Positions 1 to 11,600 are shown, counted from the stretch's first letter. The stretch is DNA of 28,709 nucleotides from Penium margaritaceum (GCA_023375785.1 SZWC01023303.1:8936-37644); one strand, 5' to 3'. Notes: a model not told the origin generated them from the letters alone. Translations and numbers: made by a program.

Positions 1-1290
1 CCTATACCTATACCTATACCTATACCTATACCTATACCTATACCTATATCTATATCTATATCTATATCTATATCTTTATCTATATCTGTATCTGTATCTG
101 TATCTGTATCTGTATCTGTATCTGTATCTGTATCTGTATCTGCATCTGCATCTGTATCTGTATCTGTATCTGTATCTGTATCTGTATCTATATCTATATC
201 TATATCTATATCTATATCTATATCTATATCTATATCTATATCTATATCTATATCTATATCTATATCTATATCTATATCGATATCGATATCGATATCGATA
301 TCGATATCGATATCGATATCGATATCGATATCGATATCGATATCGATATCGATATCGATATCGATATCGATATCGATATCGATATCGATATCGATATCGA
401 TATCGATATCGATATCGATATCGATATCGATATCGATATCGATATCGATATCGATATCGATATCGATATCGATATCGATATCGATATCGATATCGATATC
501 GATATCGATATCGATATCGATATCGATATCGATATCGATATCGATATCGATATCGATATCGATATCGATATCGATATCGATATCGATATCGATATCGATA
601 TCGATATCGATATCGATATCGATATCGATATCGATATCGATATCGATATCGATATCGATATCGATATCGATATCGATATCGATATCGATATCGATATCGA
701 TATCGATATCGATATCGATATCGATATCGATATCGATATCGATATCGATATCGATATCGATATCGATATCGATATCGATATCGATATCGATATCGATATC
801 GATATCGATATCGATATCGATATCGATATCGATATCGATATCGATATCGATATCGATATCGATATCGATATCGATATCGATATCGATATCGATATCGATA
901 TCGATATCGATATCGATATCGATATCGATATCGATATCGATATCGATATCGATATCGATATCGATATCGATATCGATATCGATATCGATATCGATATCAA
1001 TATCTTTATCGATATCCATATCTATATCTATATCTATATCTATATCTATATCTATATCTATATCTATATCTTTATCTATATCTATATCTATATCTATATC
1101 TATATCTATATTTATATCTATATCTATATCTGTATCTATATCTGTATCTGTATCTGTATCTGTATCTATATATGTATCTGTATCTATATCTACATCTATA
1201 TCTATATCTATCTATATCCATATCACAATCAACATCTATATTTTTGTATGAGATATGTCTATATCTATATATACATATCTATATCTACAT
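1..1290. repeat. Hexanucleotide satellite/microsatellite array with variant blocks
   Basis: Tandem 6-bp units run from the window start. The blocks in order are eight CCTATA units (1-48), TCTATA (49-84, one TCTTTA), about 17 TCTGTA units including two TCTGCA (85-186), 15 TCTATA (187-276), the TCGATA core (277-996), then TCTATA and TCTGTA again (1021-1170). After that the units decay into mixed ATCTAT-like sequence. Long open frames here, such as an Ile-Ser dipeptide frame on the minus strand, are by-products of the repeat and not genes. The left end is the window edge, so total length is unknown. The unit is not the plant telomere TTTAGGG. Confidence 0.97.
277..996. repeat. Perfect (TCGATA)120 self-complementary core
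   Basis: This is 720 bp of TCGATA repeated 120 times with no substitution visible. The unit is its own reverse complement in a shifted register, so either strand can fold back anywhere along the block. Each unit carries one CpG. It begins directly after TCTATA units and ends in TCAATA, TCTTTA, TCGATA and TCCATA (997-1020). Array length in an assembly may not equal genomic length. Confidence 0.97.
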
Positions 1291-2510
1291 CAATATCATT
1301 TTTATATCTACATGCATATCTACATCTTCATGTGTATCTTTGGCTATTAAAATGAACAAACTTTGTTTCTATATTTATGTATATATATATGCTTATACCT
1401 ATTTCTATATCTAGTTTTAATATCTTATTCTATATCTAAATGGATATGTATCCATATCCATATCTATATTCATAGTATCATGTAATTTTAAATATTTATC
1501 TTTACTTCTATCTATATCTATGTTTCTGTTTTTTATATCCTTGAACATATGAAACCACAAGTGTTTCAAAATAAATATAGATTTTTCTTGTACCTCAGTG
1601 TAATATGTATAAATATCTCCTTTTTTCAGTCTACTAAAAACTCTTAACTTCTATCTTGTCATATGAATGTCACAATATATACATCCATTGACATTGGGTC
1701 TTAATCTATATGTGTGTTTATTTTTAATTTTATACGCCGTTTCGATATATTATAATAATTTTGACTATATCTTTCCTTGTAATTATGTTTATGACCACAT
1801 CTTAATGTATGGAGATTTTTTCATGTTAATATCATTAGCGTTTTGGCAAGGAAAAATTCAAGATTTATTATAGTCTGATATTTGTTTTATAACTATATTT
1901 ACATGGATTATCCTTACCACTAATACATATTCAAGTTTTTTTCTTTTGGAAAAGCAGTTTAAACGGTAGAAAGGGCCAATTATTATGTATCAAGTTTCAT
2001 ATAATACTATTGAATCTATGATAACGTTTTTATCCGGTTTCGGATTATAACTTGAATGCCATTATTTTTGTATTTTGAATTTTGGTACATCACTAGATAC
2101 ATTCATGTTTTTCATAAGTTTTTCTTTTAACTAGCCAAAGTTTATGATTTGGGTTTTCCTGTAAAAAAGGTTAAATTTTAAGTGCATTGTATCATGGGTT
2201 ATTTCAATTGAGAAGCAAAATCCACAGACCCATATGTAGTTTTCAGTGGAAAATGGAGTTTTCAAGGACATATAGGGAGATGAAACTTGGACATTAATAA
2301 GAAATGTCTTTTACAACTGATTTATTCCGTTAATGATAATTTTTTCTGTCAACTTTGAGTTGTTAGTTCTATTCGTTTTGAGGTACATATTATTAGCATT
2401 GTGTTTTCTGTCCGAGAACTCCCTGGAATCCTTTTGTATAAATATCTTGTTTTTTGACACATGTTATGAATTTAGAAAGGAAGACTTTTTTCTCGGTTTG
2501 ATTGTCGCGC
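1291..2510. other. AT-rich intergenic sequence, no gene seen
   Basis: The left part still shows decayed ATCTAT-type units up to about 1530. The rest is AT-rich unique-looking sequence. The longest frames are under 75 codons and resemble no family I know. I see no tRNA, splice-structured gene or transposon end. Confidence 0.7.
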
Positions 2511-3120
2511 CATCCTCGTTCTGAATACGGCCGCTCGCTGTTGTGTCCACTATACTTGCGTGCCGGGTACTCCGTTTGCGAAACTCGGATAACGATGTAT
2601 TGTGCAGCAGGCAATGATATAGATATGTTTTATTCGCAAACGTCACATATCTAGCAGGTTTGCCGTTTTCATTTTCATTTGTTTCAGAGTAAGTTCGACA
2701 ACTAGTCATGATTTCCTTACCCATCTGCCATCCCGAGTAGCGAGCTGAGCCCTTGTCACAGCGAAGATTCACCAACCGGCAGGAAAGCCGGCAATCTCAA
2801 TTCGCGAGTGTTTGCGATGGGCCCTCGCATTGGTCGACGCCCAGATCCGGGCTCCCTTGCTGATGGATCCGGCAATGCGGGTCCTCGCGCTGGGTCATTG
2901 ACTAAACCCGGGCCCCGGCGTCAATTTGACCAGAAATCTATCGATCCCTTTTTCGTGCCAGTGGATGATAACTACAACCAATCATCGATGACATCGAAAA
3001 TATCGGTAGAGGTCGTCGATGATTCATTGGATTTTTCAACAATCGGAGGTTTGCAGCTATTTACCCCATCTTCATCGGACAGCGCACTATGACGTGTAAT
3101 TTTCGAACAATAGATGATGC
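2511..3120. other. GC-richer intergenic sequence, no gene recognised
   Basis: Base composition shifts abruptly from AT-rich to balanced or GC-rich near 2510. A 94-codon plus-strand frame (2808-3092) and a 103-codon minus-strand frame (2464-2775) exist, but neither shows a recognisable domain, and overlapping frames of this size are expected by chance in such DNA. The segment abuts the candidate start of the Copia-A 5' LTR. Confidence 0.5.
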
Positions 3121-4235
3121 TGTTGGGAGGTTCGAGCCCACGACCGCTGGGCTTGGTCGTTCATTGGTGCGATTGCGATGCGATGGGCTGCCCGTCGAAC
3201 CGCCACTCCATGTGGGGGTGGCGATGAATGCCTGAACCAGGGAGGCATTCGCGTAGCGAGGTTGGTCGAGCCGCAGTTTGCCTTCTCGAATTCGAATGCC
3301 CGAATTTCGAGCGTCCGAGGGTGAGTTCGATAAGCCCCATCGTCGCCGTCCATGCGTGTGGTTTTAACTACAGGCGACGGAAGTTTCTTTGTCAAAAAAA
3401 TAATTCTAGAACTATGGAAAACCTAGTCCTAGAACTATGGAATCGATGAAATTCAACAATACGAGTGCCACATAGGCATTGTGAATTTATCGATGAAATA
3501 CTTTGCGCTATATCGATTTGTGACCATCGCAAAGAAATTGGCGGGGATGCAATTTTTCGAGATCCGCTCGTCAGCCCTCGCCCTTTCGCAAACCGCCATT
3601 GTTGTGATTTGTGACGTTCGTGTACATTTTACTGTCACCACTCGGCCGTATCCATACTCGTGCAGATCCCTGGGGCGGACCCTGGTGACAGCGGTGCGAC
3701 GACTGGTGGCGGACACCCGGCTTGGAGCTGGCCGACTACCGTTCCAAAGCCCCAGATGCTTTCGGAACTCTCTGCTGTCTTTTCTACAGCTTGCAGGCGT
3801 CTTTTGGCGGACTGGCCATGAGCCATCTTTGCATTTTTTTGCATTGTATGTCCACCGTCTGATGATGGATGCATGCATGTGACCAGGCGTACAGTCCCTC
3901 TTTTGATTCTGCACGTCTAGGTTCAGACAGCGTAGCATTCTGACATGTGTGCGCAGAGTTACGGCGAAAAGAGTGGTTTTGGGCCGGTTTTAGGACAGCT
4001 CTTGGACTGCCGCGTGCGACACCCGCCGTGCGCCGCGGCAGGTATTTATGCCTTGGACCTGTCATTTGTCATTTCTCTCTTCATATGCTATTGAAGCATT
4101 CTGACACTTTGTCTTGTGTCTCCTAGCCAAACCCTTGCCGTTATGTGCACGACCTGTGACTGTCGTCACCGTCTGACCAGGCACTGACGCCTAGACTACG
4201 GATGTGTTGCTAGGAAGGTTCCACGCATCTTCTCA
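3121..4235 (+). repeat. Candidate 5' LTR of Copia-A
   Basis: The right boundary is well supported: the sequence ends in CA at 4234-4235, directly before a primer-binding site. The left boundary is a guess. TGTTGG at 3121 is used because the same six bases start the LTR-like block at 12268 and the one inserted in the Copia-B LTR (read on the minus strand). No second copy of this sequence is visible near 12-13 kb, so the usual LTR-pair test fails. TATTTAT at 4043-4049 could be a promoter element. An internal GGTTCGAGCCC lies at about 3130. Confidence 0.4.
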
Positions 4236-4247
4236 TGGTATCAGAGC
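4236..4247 (+). promoter_or_regulatory. Primer-binding site of Copia-A (initiator tRNA-Met type)
   Basis: TGGTATCAGAGC is the usual plant copia primer-binding site, complementary to the 3' end of initiator tRNA-Met, where minus-strand DNA synthesis is primed. It follows a CA dinucleotide immediately, as expected at an LTR junction. The same motif occurs on the minus strand at 22923-22934. Confidence 0.9.
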
Positions 4248-5115
4248 AGTGAGAAAGTTCTCACTGAGCTACGCAGCAGAGACGCAGCAGAGCAGTAGTA
4301 GTGATAGTTACTACTGCAGCAGATTCCATGGGGCCTGTCACAGACAACCGATTGCCGTCGGCGCAGCCTTCACCCACCACGTAAGATCGCAACAGCGTTG
4401 TTGCCACCATGCCAGCAGCAACAGCAATAGAGGCAGCAGCAGTAGTGTACCCGCAGTAACAGCGGTGTGTGGCGGCTACAATGAGCGCAGTCGCCATCCA
4501 CAACCACATTGGCAGCAGCAGCAGCAGCAGCAGCGGCGGCAGCAGAAGCGCAGCAGCAGCGGCGGCAGCAACAATGCAGCAGTAGTGGCGGCAACAGCAG
4601 CGCAGCAGCAGCAACGGTAACCGCGGTGGCAACAACAGGGTAGCAGCAGTGGCGGCAGCAGCAGCGCAGCACTGGCAACAACAGTAGCGCGCGGCGGCGG
4701 TAGCGAGCAGCAGCCGCAGCGCATAGCAGTAGCATCGCAGCCGCTGCTGCCACGCTGCACACGCAGCTACACAGCTACTGCTGTAGCTGACAGCACTATT
4801 GCAACAGTAGTTGAGCGGAAGTTGCTACGCAGCTTCCGCGTAGCTTCTATGCAGCCGTCGCTGAGCGGCTGCACGCTCGCGAAGAGTCGCGAGAAAGAAA
4901 GAAAGAAAAAAGGAGGAGAGGCGAATTGATGTCAGTAATTTTGTTTGCTGACATCATCAGGTCGTGCTGACATCAGCAACCACCTGCTGACATCAGCACC
5001 ATGGCCAAGTTTTTGGCCGGACGGTCAAAAGTTTCTGGCGTCTCAACTCCTCGAGAAACACTGACGATTCTGAAATCTGACAAACTTGAACTGCCGCCCC
5101 ATATTGAGCGGCGAC
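4248..5115 (+). repeat. Copia-A leader with imperfect CAG/CGG trinucleotide tract
   Basis: Between the primer-binding site and the gag start, about 4265-4790 is dominated by CAG, CAA, CGG and GTA-type triplets. The open frames on both strands (poly-Ser/Gln on plus, poly-Leu/Ala/Cys on minus) have extreme composition and no domain, so they are treated as by-products. A short repeated motif containing CTGACATCA occurs four times between 4927 and 4997. The region is the untranslated leader by position. Confidence 0.7.
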
Positions 5116-6523
5116 ATGAGCCTGTCCGACAACAAAGAGAAGGGACCAGGCGATCCTTCCTCTTCGTCTGGTGTACTGAGTCCACGCTCGCAGGCCATTG
5201 AGGACCTGCGAAGCCAACAAGATGAGATGCGTCGCCTGTAGAGAGAGCAGACTGACGCTATCCGCACGCTGGCTGAGCTTCTACGTGCTCAGTCCACGAC
5301 TCCTCAGCGGGCTTCTTAGGGAGCTGGCGGCGTCGCGGTCTCTATCCAACAGTCGGCTCAGGCACCCGTGACAGATGTTTGACCTGTCCCACCACCTGCT
5401 GACCTCCTTGATGATGAGCCACTCATGCCAGGCATTACGGATGACTCCCTGGCTCTGGAGATTCGAGTTCTTCAAGAGCGCCTCTATCAGCTGCAGACGG
5501 GCACCCGGACTCCTTTGTTTTCCCCAATACGATCGTCACCTGAATACCCCGATGACCATCCTCATCCAGGAGTCTTTCCCGACTCTCGTCCTACTCAGCC
5601 TGTGGTTGCTCTCCCCACGGAACGGCAGCCAAAGGACTTTGAGGCACCACCTCCACAGTACATCAATGAGGATGGCTTTGACTCCTGGGAGATCCTGTTT
5701 CAGATGTGGGCTACTTCTGAGGGAGTGTGGCCTTACTACCATAGCTGGTACCAGCCTATAGACCCAGCATAGGTACTGACAGCAGCCCGGGCCATGCGCG
5801 GACTCCTCTACGCCATGCCACACGAGACCTTCGTCGACTTCCGCCCCTTCCTAGGCGAGGCCGGCACAGGCACCGGCACCGATCCCCGTGGAGGTTGGGA
5901 TCTGGCCTTATCCTTACTGGCCGCAGAGACGCACGCCACTCGTGCATCACACATTTGTGCTTTACATTCACTCCGTCAGGGGCCTGCAGAGCCTGCAGCG
6001 GATTAATGGCGACGCGCCATGCGCATCTACACACACTTGGGGACCTAGGGAGGCACACAAATGTGGCCGCTTCGTACGATTATGCTCGGAGTTCGCCTCG
6101 AGTACATCGACATCTTCACACGGTACAGCGACGCTGTCCTCAAGCCCTTCTCAGTCACTCTGCATCTACTTCCTTGGGCGCATCTGCTCTTCCTTCAGGT
6201 GATCTCAGCCCGCGAGGCAGCCGTAGCTTATCAGGAGACTTCCCTTGCTCTAGCAGCCATCGCATCACCACCATCTTCCCTCCTACAGTCTCCCTCTTCC
6301 TCCTCCATCAATTCCTTATCTTCCTCTCCTCTTCGACCCCGTCTACACCCACGCAAACACAAGGCATTGCAGCAGCCGCCCAAGGGAAGAAGAAGAATAC
6401 GAAGCGTGGATCAGGTCAGCAGCAGTTGTCATCCACTGGTAGCAGTGGCCGATCTGTGCATGCTACAACTGTGGAGGCGCCCATCGCCACACCGAGTGCC
6501 AGCAGCCGCTTGACTGGGCGTGA
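5116..6523 (+). pseudogene. gag: Copia-A gag (capsid/nucleocapsid) remnant
   Basis: Gag would form the virus-like particle that packages the element RNA. ATG at 5116 opens a frame that can be followed to about 6170, interrupted by TAG at 5239, 5317, 5770 and 6046, TGA at 5380 and TAA at 6004. An acidic, Gln-rich N-terminal part is followed by the capsid-like segment. The frame then shifts by one, and a zinc knuckle appears at 6461-6499 (Cys-X2-Cys-X3-His-X4-Cys), followed by TGA at 6521. Most TAGs sit where CAG is the simplest precursor. The start was chosen because it is the first ATG in the frame carrying the gag-like sequence. It cannot make a full product. Confidence 0.75.
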
Positions 6524-7299
6524 TCACTCGTGGGCTCCAGGCTACTCATGCTCTTTGTTCCACGTGTGGCACATCACCCGCGTCCTCCTCCGGACGCGCA
6601 GCGGCCACGACTGCATCTGTTCCTGCCTCCTCACAGGCGAGCAGCAGCGATCCGGACCCGCGCGACCGCACCATTACCAAACTTCGCCACCTTCTGGCGC
6701 TCCGCTTTCAGGGAGGTACGAGAATGTTATCATCGTCGGGTGGTTCACAGACTGCTTGTTCGTCCGTTCCTGTGGCTCGTGACGACGTGTGTGGGGGAGC
6801 ACACTCTGCATGTGACGATGATGGGCCTTACTACACCGAGTGGATTCATGAGTCTCATCTTTGTGTTGTGCGTCGTTCCTCTCCACTGACGGCTCAGCGT
6901 CCCTGTGATGCCGAGTGTTCTATTGAGCGTTGTACAATGACATCCACCAGCCGTGACTCCGGTGGCACTTGGATCATCCATTCTGGTGCTACCCATCACA
7001 TGACGTGTCGTCGTAGTGACTTTGTTATTCTCGGTCTTGTCACGTCTGTCCGTTCCGTTCGTACAGGGTCTGGTCAGTCCTTGCAAGTCCATGGTGTTGG
7101 GGCTGTATGCTTCGATGGTCCGTCTGGCCCCTTGTACCTTTCCGACGTGTTTGTGCCTGATCTTGAGCTCAGCTTGCTTTCTGTGTGTTCCTGCACCTTG
7201 ATGGGTCTCTTTGTGGAGCATACCGCTGACTCAGCGACTGTGACTACTACTGACACCCACAGTATCGTCCTGTGTGCTTCAGTCATACATGATCTGTAA
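6524..7299 (+). pseudogene. pro: Copia-A protease (retropepsin) remnant
   Basis: This is an aspartic protease domain that would cleave the gag-pol polyprotein. The motif WIIHSGATHHMT lies at about 6970-7005 in an open frame starting near 6520. Sibling copies here read DSGATHHM, so the catalytic Asp is His (codon 6979-6981), which should abolish activity. Downstream, TGSGQ and the LSDVFVPDLELSLLSV segment match the rest of the fold and the start of the GAG-pre-integrase linker. The frame ends at 7299 and the next domain is in another frame. Confidence 0.88.
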
Positions 7300-9036
7300 C
7301 GCATCACTCGGCCCTCCTCCCCTCGCTCTTCCTCTTCCTCCGATTGTGTCTTTGTCACTGGTGTTCTATCTTCGGAACACTAGAGGTCACTTCATCGCTG
7401 TCTGTGTCACGTGGGCTCCGACACTGTGTCGAAGCTCATTCGGACACAGCCCGCTCTCGGTCTTGACGTGGCTTCTTTCGAGAAGCCACCCAAGACTGAC
7501 TGCCTTTTTTGCGCTCAGGGAAAGATGCACCGGTGCACCCACCCTGACTCTCGTTCCCGAGTGCTTCGTCCTCTCGAGCTCGTTCACTCAAACCTCCTTG
7601 ACCCTCTCCCGATCGAGTCCCTGTCCGAGAGGAGCCGGTATGTTCTGATTGTGACTGACGACTTCACCCGGATGCGGTGGGTCTACAGCCTGCGTCAGAA
7701 GAGCGACGCCGCCCTTGCAGTTTGACCCTGGCAAGTGATGGCTGAGCGTCAGTCCCGCCACACGCTACATACCTTCCGCTCGGATCGGGGCGGCGAGTTC
7801 CTTGGCGAGATTGACTTCTTCTTTGCTGAGCACGGGATTTTTCACTAGGTCTGCGCTCTTGCTACCCCCAAGCAGAACGGTGTATCTGAGCGCTGGAACC
7901 GCACCATGGAGGATGCGGTTCGTGCCATGCGGTCTGAGTGCTGTCTCCCAGAGTCTTTTGTCTTTGAGGGTTTTGCCTACATGACTTGGGTCTGGAACCG
8001 CCTCCCGCACGGTCCGCTTCCGGACCATATCACAGTGACGAGCTCTGGTTTGGACACCGTGCTGACCTTAGTCTCGCTCGCGTCTGGGGCTCCCTGGCCT
8101 CCGTGTGGTACACTGAGGACCAGCAGGGATCCAAGGTCACACCTCGGGGCCATTTGTGTGTCTTCATAGGCATTTCTCTGCCGTCAAAGGCCTGGCACTT
8201 ATGGGACCCTACTCATCGTCGCGTCATTGAGTCTCGCGACGCGTTGTTTTTTCGAGTCGCTCACCTACCGTGACTTGACTTCGATCACAGCACTCTCTGC
8301 CACCCATGTTCCTTCCTGTGAGGGTTCTCGGCGGATGGGGGAGACTTCCACGCCAGCGAGCATCCCTCATCAGGCGGATGTGTCCGCTCGAGCCCCCTCT
8401 CGGTCTCCGGCCCTTGATGATCCGTCGATCATTGCCCTTGGTCCCGAGATCTCGCCTGTCCAGCCTGTTTCACACGCCACAGGTATCTCTGTTCCCACGT
8501 CTCCTTCTGCACCAAAACTTGCGTCTGCTGGCACCCCTATCTCTATATCTGATCCAGCCTCGCCCACTCCCGTTCCTACGTTGGCTAGTACTCCTGCCTT
8601 AGTGTCAGGTCCAGTCTTGCTTGCTTCAGCTGCCACACCCAGCCCCGTGTTCCCCACACACGCATCTCCTCGTACGGAGTCTCCGGCTGCCTCGTCTCAG
8701 TCCTCACCAGCTGCGGTCGCATCTGTCCCTGAGCTTGAGGTGCGGCCTTCGACCTCAGGTTACTCCCGTGAGCCCGGTGGCCATCTTGGACCACTGGATT
8801 CCGGAGCTCAGCAAGCATCGGGCCCCGCACCTAGACGCTCCTCTCGCAGCATTGCGAGTGGTGACCCCGGCGCAAAGGCCCTAGGCCTGAGTGTCCTCAC
8901 TGAGCTCACAGAGGTACATCCAGCGTGCCCCGTAGGGAACGACCTCATCACTCGCGAGTTCCATATCGCCTGTGACACCACAGCTGATCTCATGGTCGTC
9001 AGGCCCGGCACTAAGGTGTGTGCACTTGCCACGTAG
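7300..9036 (+). pseudogene. int: Copia-A integrase remnant plus Ser/Pro-rich linker
   Basis: A GAG-pre-integrase zinc region (CLFCAQGKMHR) is followed by the DDE core from about 7570. Of the catalytic triad, the first Asp is Asn (7591-7593, HSN against HGD in Copia-C). The second Asp (7783-7785, FRSDRGGEF) and the Glu (7888-7890, NGVSERWN) remain. TGA at 7723 and TAG at 7846 interrupt the frame. A shift near 8035 moves the C-terminal part (RADLSLARVWGSLASVWY) to another frame, and a T-run near 8247-8252 shifts it again. About 8290-9030 is the Ser/Pro/Ala-rich linker between integrase and RT, ending at TAG 9034. Confidence 0.9.
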
Positions 9037-9210
9037 AGTTCTCCCTCTATGGCACACAACCAGGGCACACTAAGGGAGGCTCTCTCATCACAGGATGCTA
9101 ACGCTTGGCGTGCTGCCTGTGAGGATGAGCTTCGTGTTATCCGAGACCACAGAGTCTACGAGCTTGTCGACCTTCCTCCTGGGAGGAAGGCTATTCAGGT
9201 CAAGTGGGTN

Positions 9211-10606
9211 TCTTTTGTCTTTGAGGGTTTTGCCTACATGACTTGGGTCTGGAACCGCCTCCCGCACGGTCCGCTTCCGGACCATATCACAGTGACGAGC
9301 TCTGGTTTGGACACCGTGCTGACCTTAGTCTCGCTCGCGTCTGGGGCTCCCTGGCCTCCGTGTGGTACACTGAGGACCAGCAGGGATCCAAGGTCACACC
9401 TCGGGGCCGTTTGTGTGTCTTCATAGGCATTTCTCTGCCGTCAAAGGCCTGGCGCTTATGGGACCCTACTCATCGTCGCGTCATTGAGTCTCGCGACGCG
9501 TTGTTTTTTTGAGTCGCTCACCTACCGTGACTTGACTTCGATCACAGCACTCTCTGCCACCCATGTTCCTTCCTGTAAGGGTTCTCGGCGGATGGGGGAG
9601 ACTTCCACGCCAGTGAGCATCCCTCATCAGGCGGATGTGTCTGCTCGAGCCCCCTCTCGGTCTCCGGCCCTTGATGATCCGGCGATCATTGCCCTTGGTC
9701 CCGAGATCTCGCCTGTCCAGCCTGTTTCACACGCCACAGGTATCTCTGTTCCCACGTCTCCTTCTGCACCAAAACTTGCGTCTGCTGGCACCCCTATCTC
9801 TATATCTGATCCAGCCTCGCCCACTCCTGTTCCTACGTTGGCTAGTACTCCTGCCTTAGTTTCAGGTCCAGTCTTGCTTGCTTCAGCTGCCACACCCAGC
9901 CCCGTGTTCCCCACACACGCATCTCCTCGTACGGAGTCTCCGGCTGCCTCGTCTCAGTCCTCACCAGCTACGGTCGCATCTGTCCCTGAGCTTGAGGTGC
10001 GGCCTTCAACCTCAGGTTACTCCCGTGAGCCCGGTGGCCATCTTGGACCACTGGATTCCGGAGCTCAGCAAGCATCGGGCCCCGCACCTAGACGCTCCTC
10101 TCGCAGCATCGCGAGTGGTGACCCCGGCGCAAAGGCCCTAGGCCTGAGTGTCCTCACTGAGCTCACAGAGGTACATCCAGCGTGCCCCGTAGGGAACGAC
10201 CTCGTCACTCGCGAGTTCCATATCGCCTGTGACACCACAGCTGATCTCATGGTCGTCAGGCCCGGCACTAAGGTGTGTGCACTTGCCACGTAGAGTTCTC
10301 CCTCTATGGCGCACGACCAGGGCACACTAAGGGAGGCTCTCTCATCACAGGATGCTAACGCTTGGCGTGCTGCCTGTGAGGATGAGCTTCGTGTTATCTG
10401 AGAGCACAGAGTCTACGAGCTTGTCGACCTTCCTCCTGGGAGGAAGGCTATTCAGGTCAAGTGGGTCTTTTGCAAGAAGGTGAAGCCGGATGGCTCACTC
10501 GAACGCTACAAGGCCCGCTTGGTCGTCTAGGGGTACTCTCAGATTGAGGGAGTCGATTACACCGACACTTTTTCCCCTGTCCGCCACATGACCTCAGCTC
10601 GAACTC
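9211..10606 (+). repeat. Second-variant duplicate of Copia-A integrase-RT segment between two Ns
   Basis: 9211-10466 repeats 7954-9209 base for base in length (1256 bp) with roughly a dozen scattered substitutions. 10299-10606 is repeated at 10608-10915 (308 bp). The segment therefore carries a second copy of the integrase C-terminus, linker and RT start. The sequence after 10607 agrees with the first copy at diagnostic sites rather than with this one. This fits an alternative allele or paralogue contig placed inside the main path. A TGA at 10399-10401 is CGA in both other copies. Confidence 0.88.
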
Positions 10607-10620
10607 NTCCCTCTATGGCA

Positions 10621-11600
10621 CACAACCAGGGCACACTAAGGGAGGCTCTCTCATCACAGGATGCTAACGCTTGGCGTGCTGCCTGTGAGGATGAGCTTCG
10701 TGTTATCCGAGACCACAGAGTCTACGAGCTTGTCGACCTTCCTCCTGGGAGGAAGGCTATTCAGGTCAAGTGGGTCTTTTGCAAGAAGGTGAAGCCGGAT
10801 GGCTCACTCGAACGCTACAAGGCCCGCTTGGTCGTCTAGGGGTACTCTCAGATTGAGGGAGTCGATTACACCGACACTTTTTCCCCTGTCCGCCACATGA
10901 CCTCAGCTCGAACTCTGTTCGGTGTAGTGGCTCAGCATGATTGGGAACTACACCAGATGGATGTGAACAATGCGTTCTTCCATGGCTCTCTGGATGAGGA
11001 GATTTACGTGGCTCAGCCACCGGACTTTGAGGACAGTGACAAGGTCTTGCACTTGCGCTAGTCCTTGTACGGCCTCAAGCAGTCTCCGCGATGTTGGAAC
11101 CGGGAGATCACCGGCACTTTGACTCGTGCAGGATACGTACAGAGTGAGGCAGACCCCTCTCTGTTCATCCTACCGACACCCGAGCGGTTCACCGCCATCC
11201 TGGTCTATGTCGATGACCTTCTGATCGCGTCTCCATCCCTGGAGGCCGTGAAGGAGGCCAAGGCTATCCTGGAGACTGCCTACAGGATGAAGGACCTCAT
11301 TGTTCCATCGGTGTTTCTTGGTATGGAGATCGTGCGAGATCGCAGACATCGGACACTGTTGTTGCATCAGGCTCGATATGCACGAGTCGTGGGGGAGCGC
11401 TTTAGCGATCTCCTCGGTGCAGTGCCCTCCGCTTCCACACTTTCACACCCGATGGGCAAGATGCTCTGAAGGTGGATGATCCTACACAGCTGGGGGAGAC
11501 AGTGGACGTGACCTTATACCTCGGTCTCATCGGATCCCTGATGTACCTGGCCACTACCACGTGTCCTGACATCGCGTTCACCGTCAATCTCCTCGCTTAG
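10621..11600 (+). pseudogene. rt: Copia-A reverse transcriptase remnant
   Basis: This RVT_2-type reverse transcriptase would copy element RNA into DNA. In order there is KWVFCKKVKPDGS, YKARL, GVDYTDTFSPV, the QMDVNNAFFHG block with the first catalytic Asp, YGLKQSPRCWN, and the YVDD active site intact at 11206-11217. TAG at 10837 and 11059 interrupt it. A one-base shift near 11440 moves the connection region to another frame, ending at TAG 11598, where Copia-B has Gln. Partial copies of its start at 9049-9209 and 10306-10606 belong to the junction duplications. Confidence 0.92.

Noticed and set aside
272..1000. 242-codon open frame of alternating Ile-Ser on the minus strand
   Set aside because: It is the direct translation of the perfect TCGATA array, has no domain, and exists only because the repeat lacks stops in that frame.
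1..1290. Telomere or subtelomere end
   Set aside because: The unit is not TTTAGGG or another telomere repeat I know, and no telomere-type strand asymmetry is present in the self-complementary core.
4204..4762. Several overlapping 90-140 codon frames on both strands
   Set aside because: They translate the CAG/CGG triplet tract into homopolymer-like proteins and lie in the retrotransposon leader.
9049..10839. Three tandem copies of the RT start as a real gene amplification
   Set aside because: The copies abut Ns exactly, have equal lengths and alternate between two sequence variants, which fits unmerged contig overlaps better.
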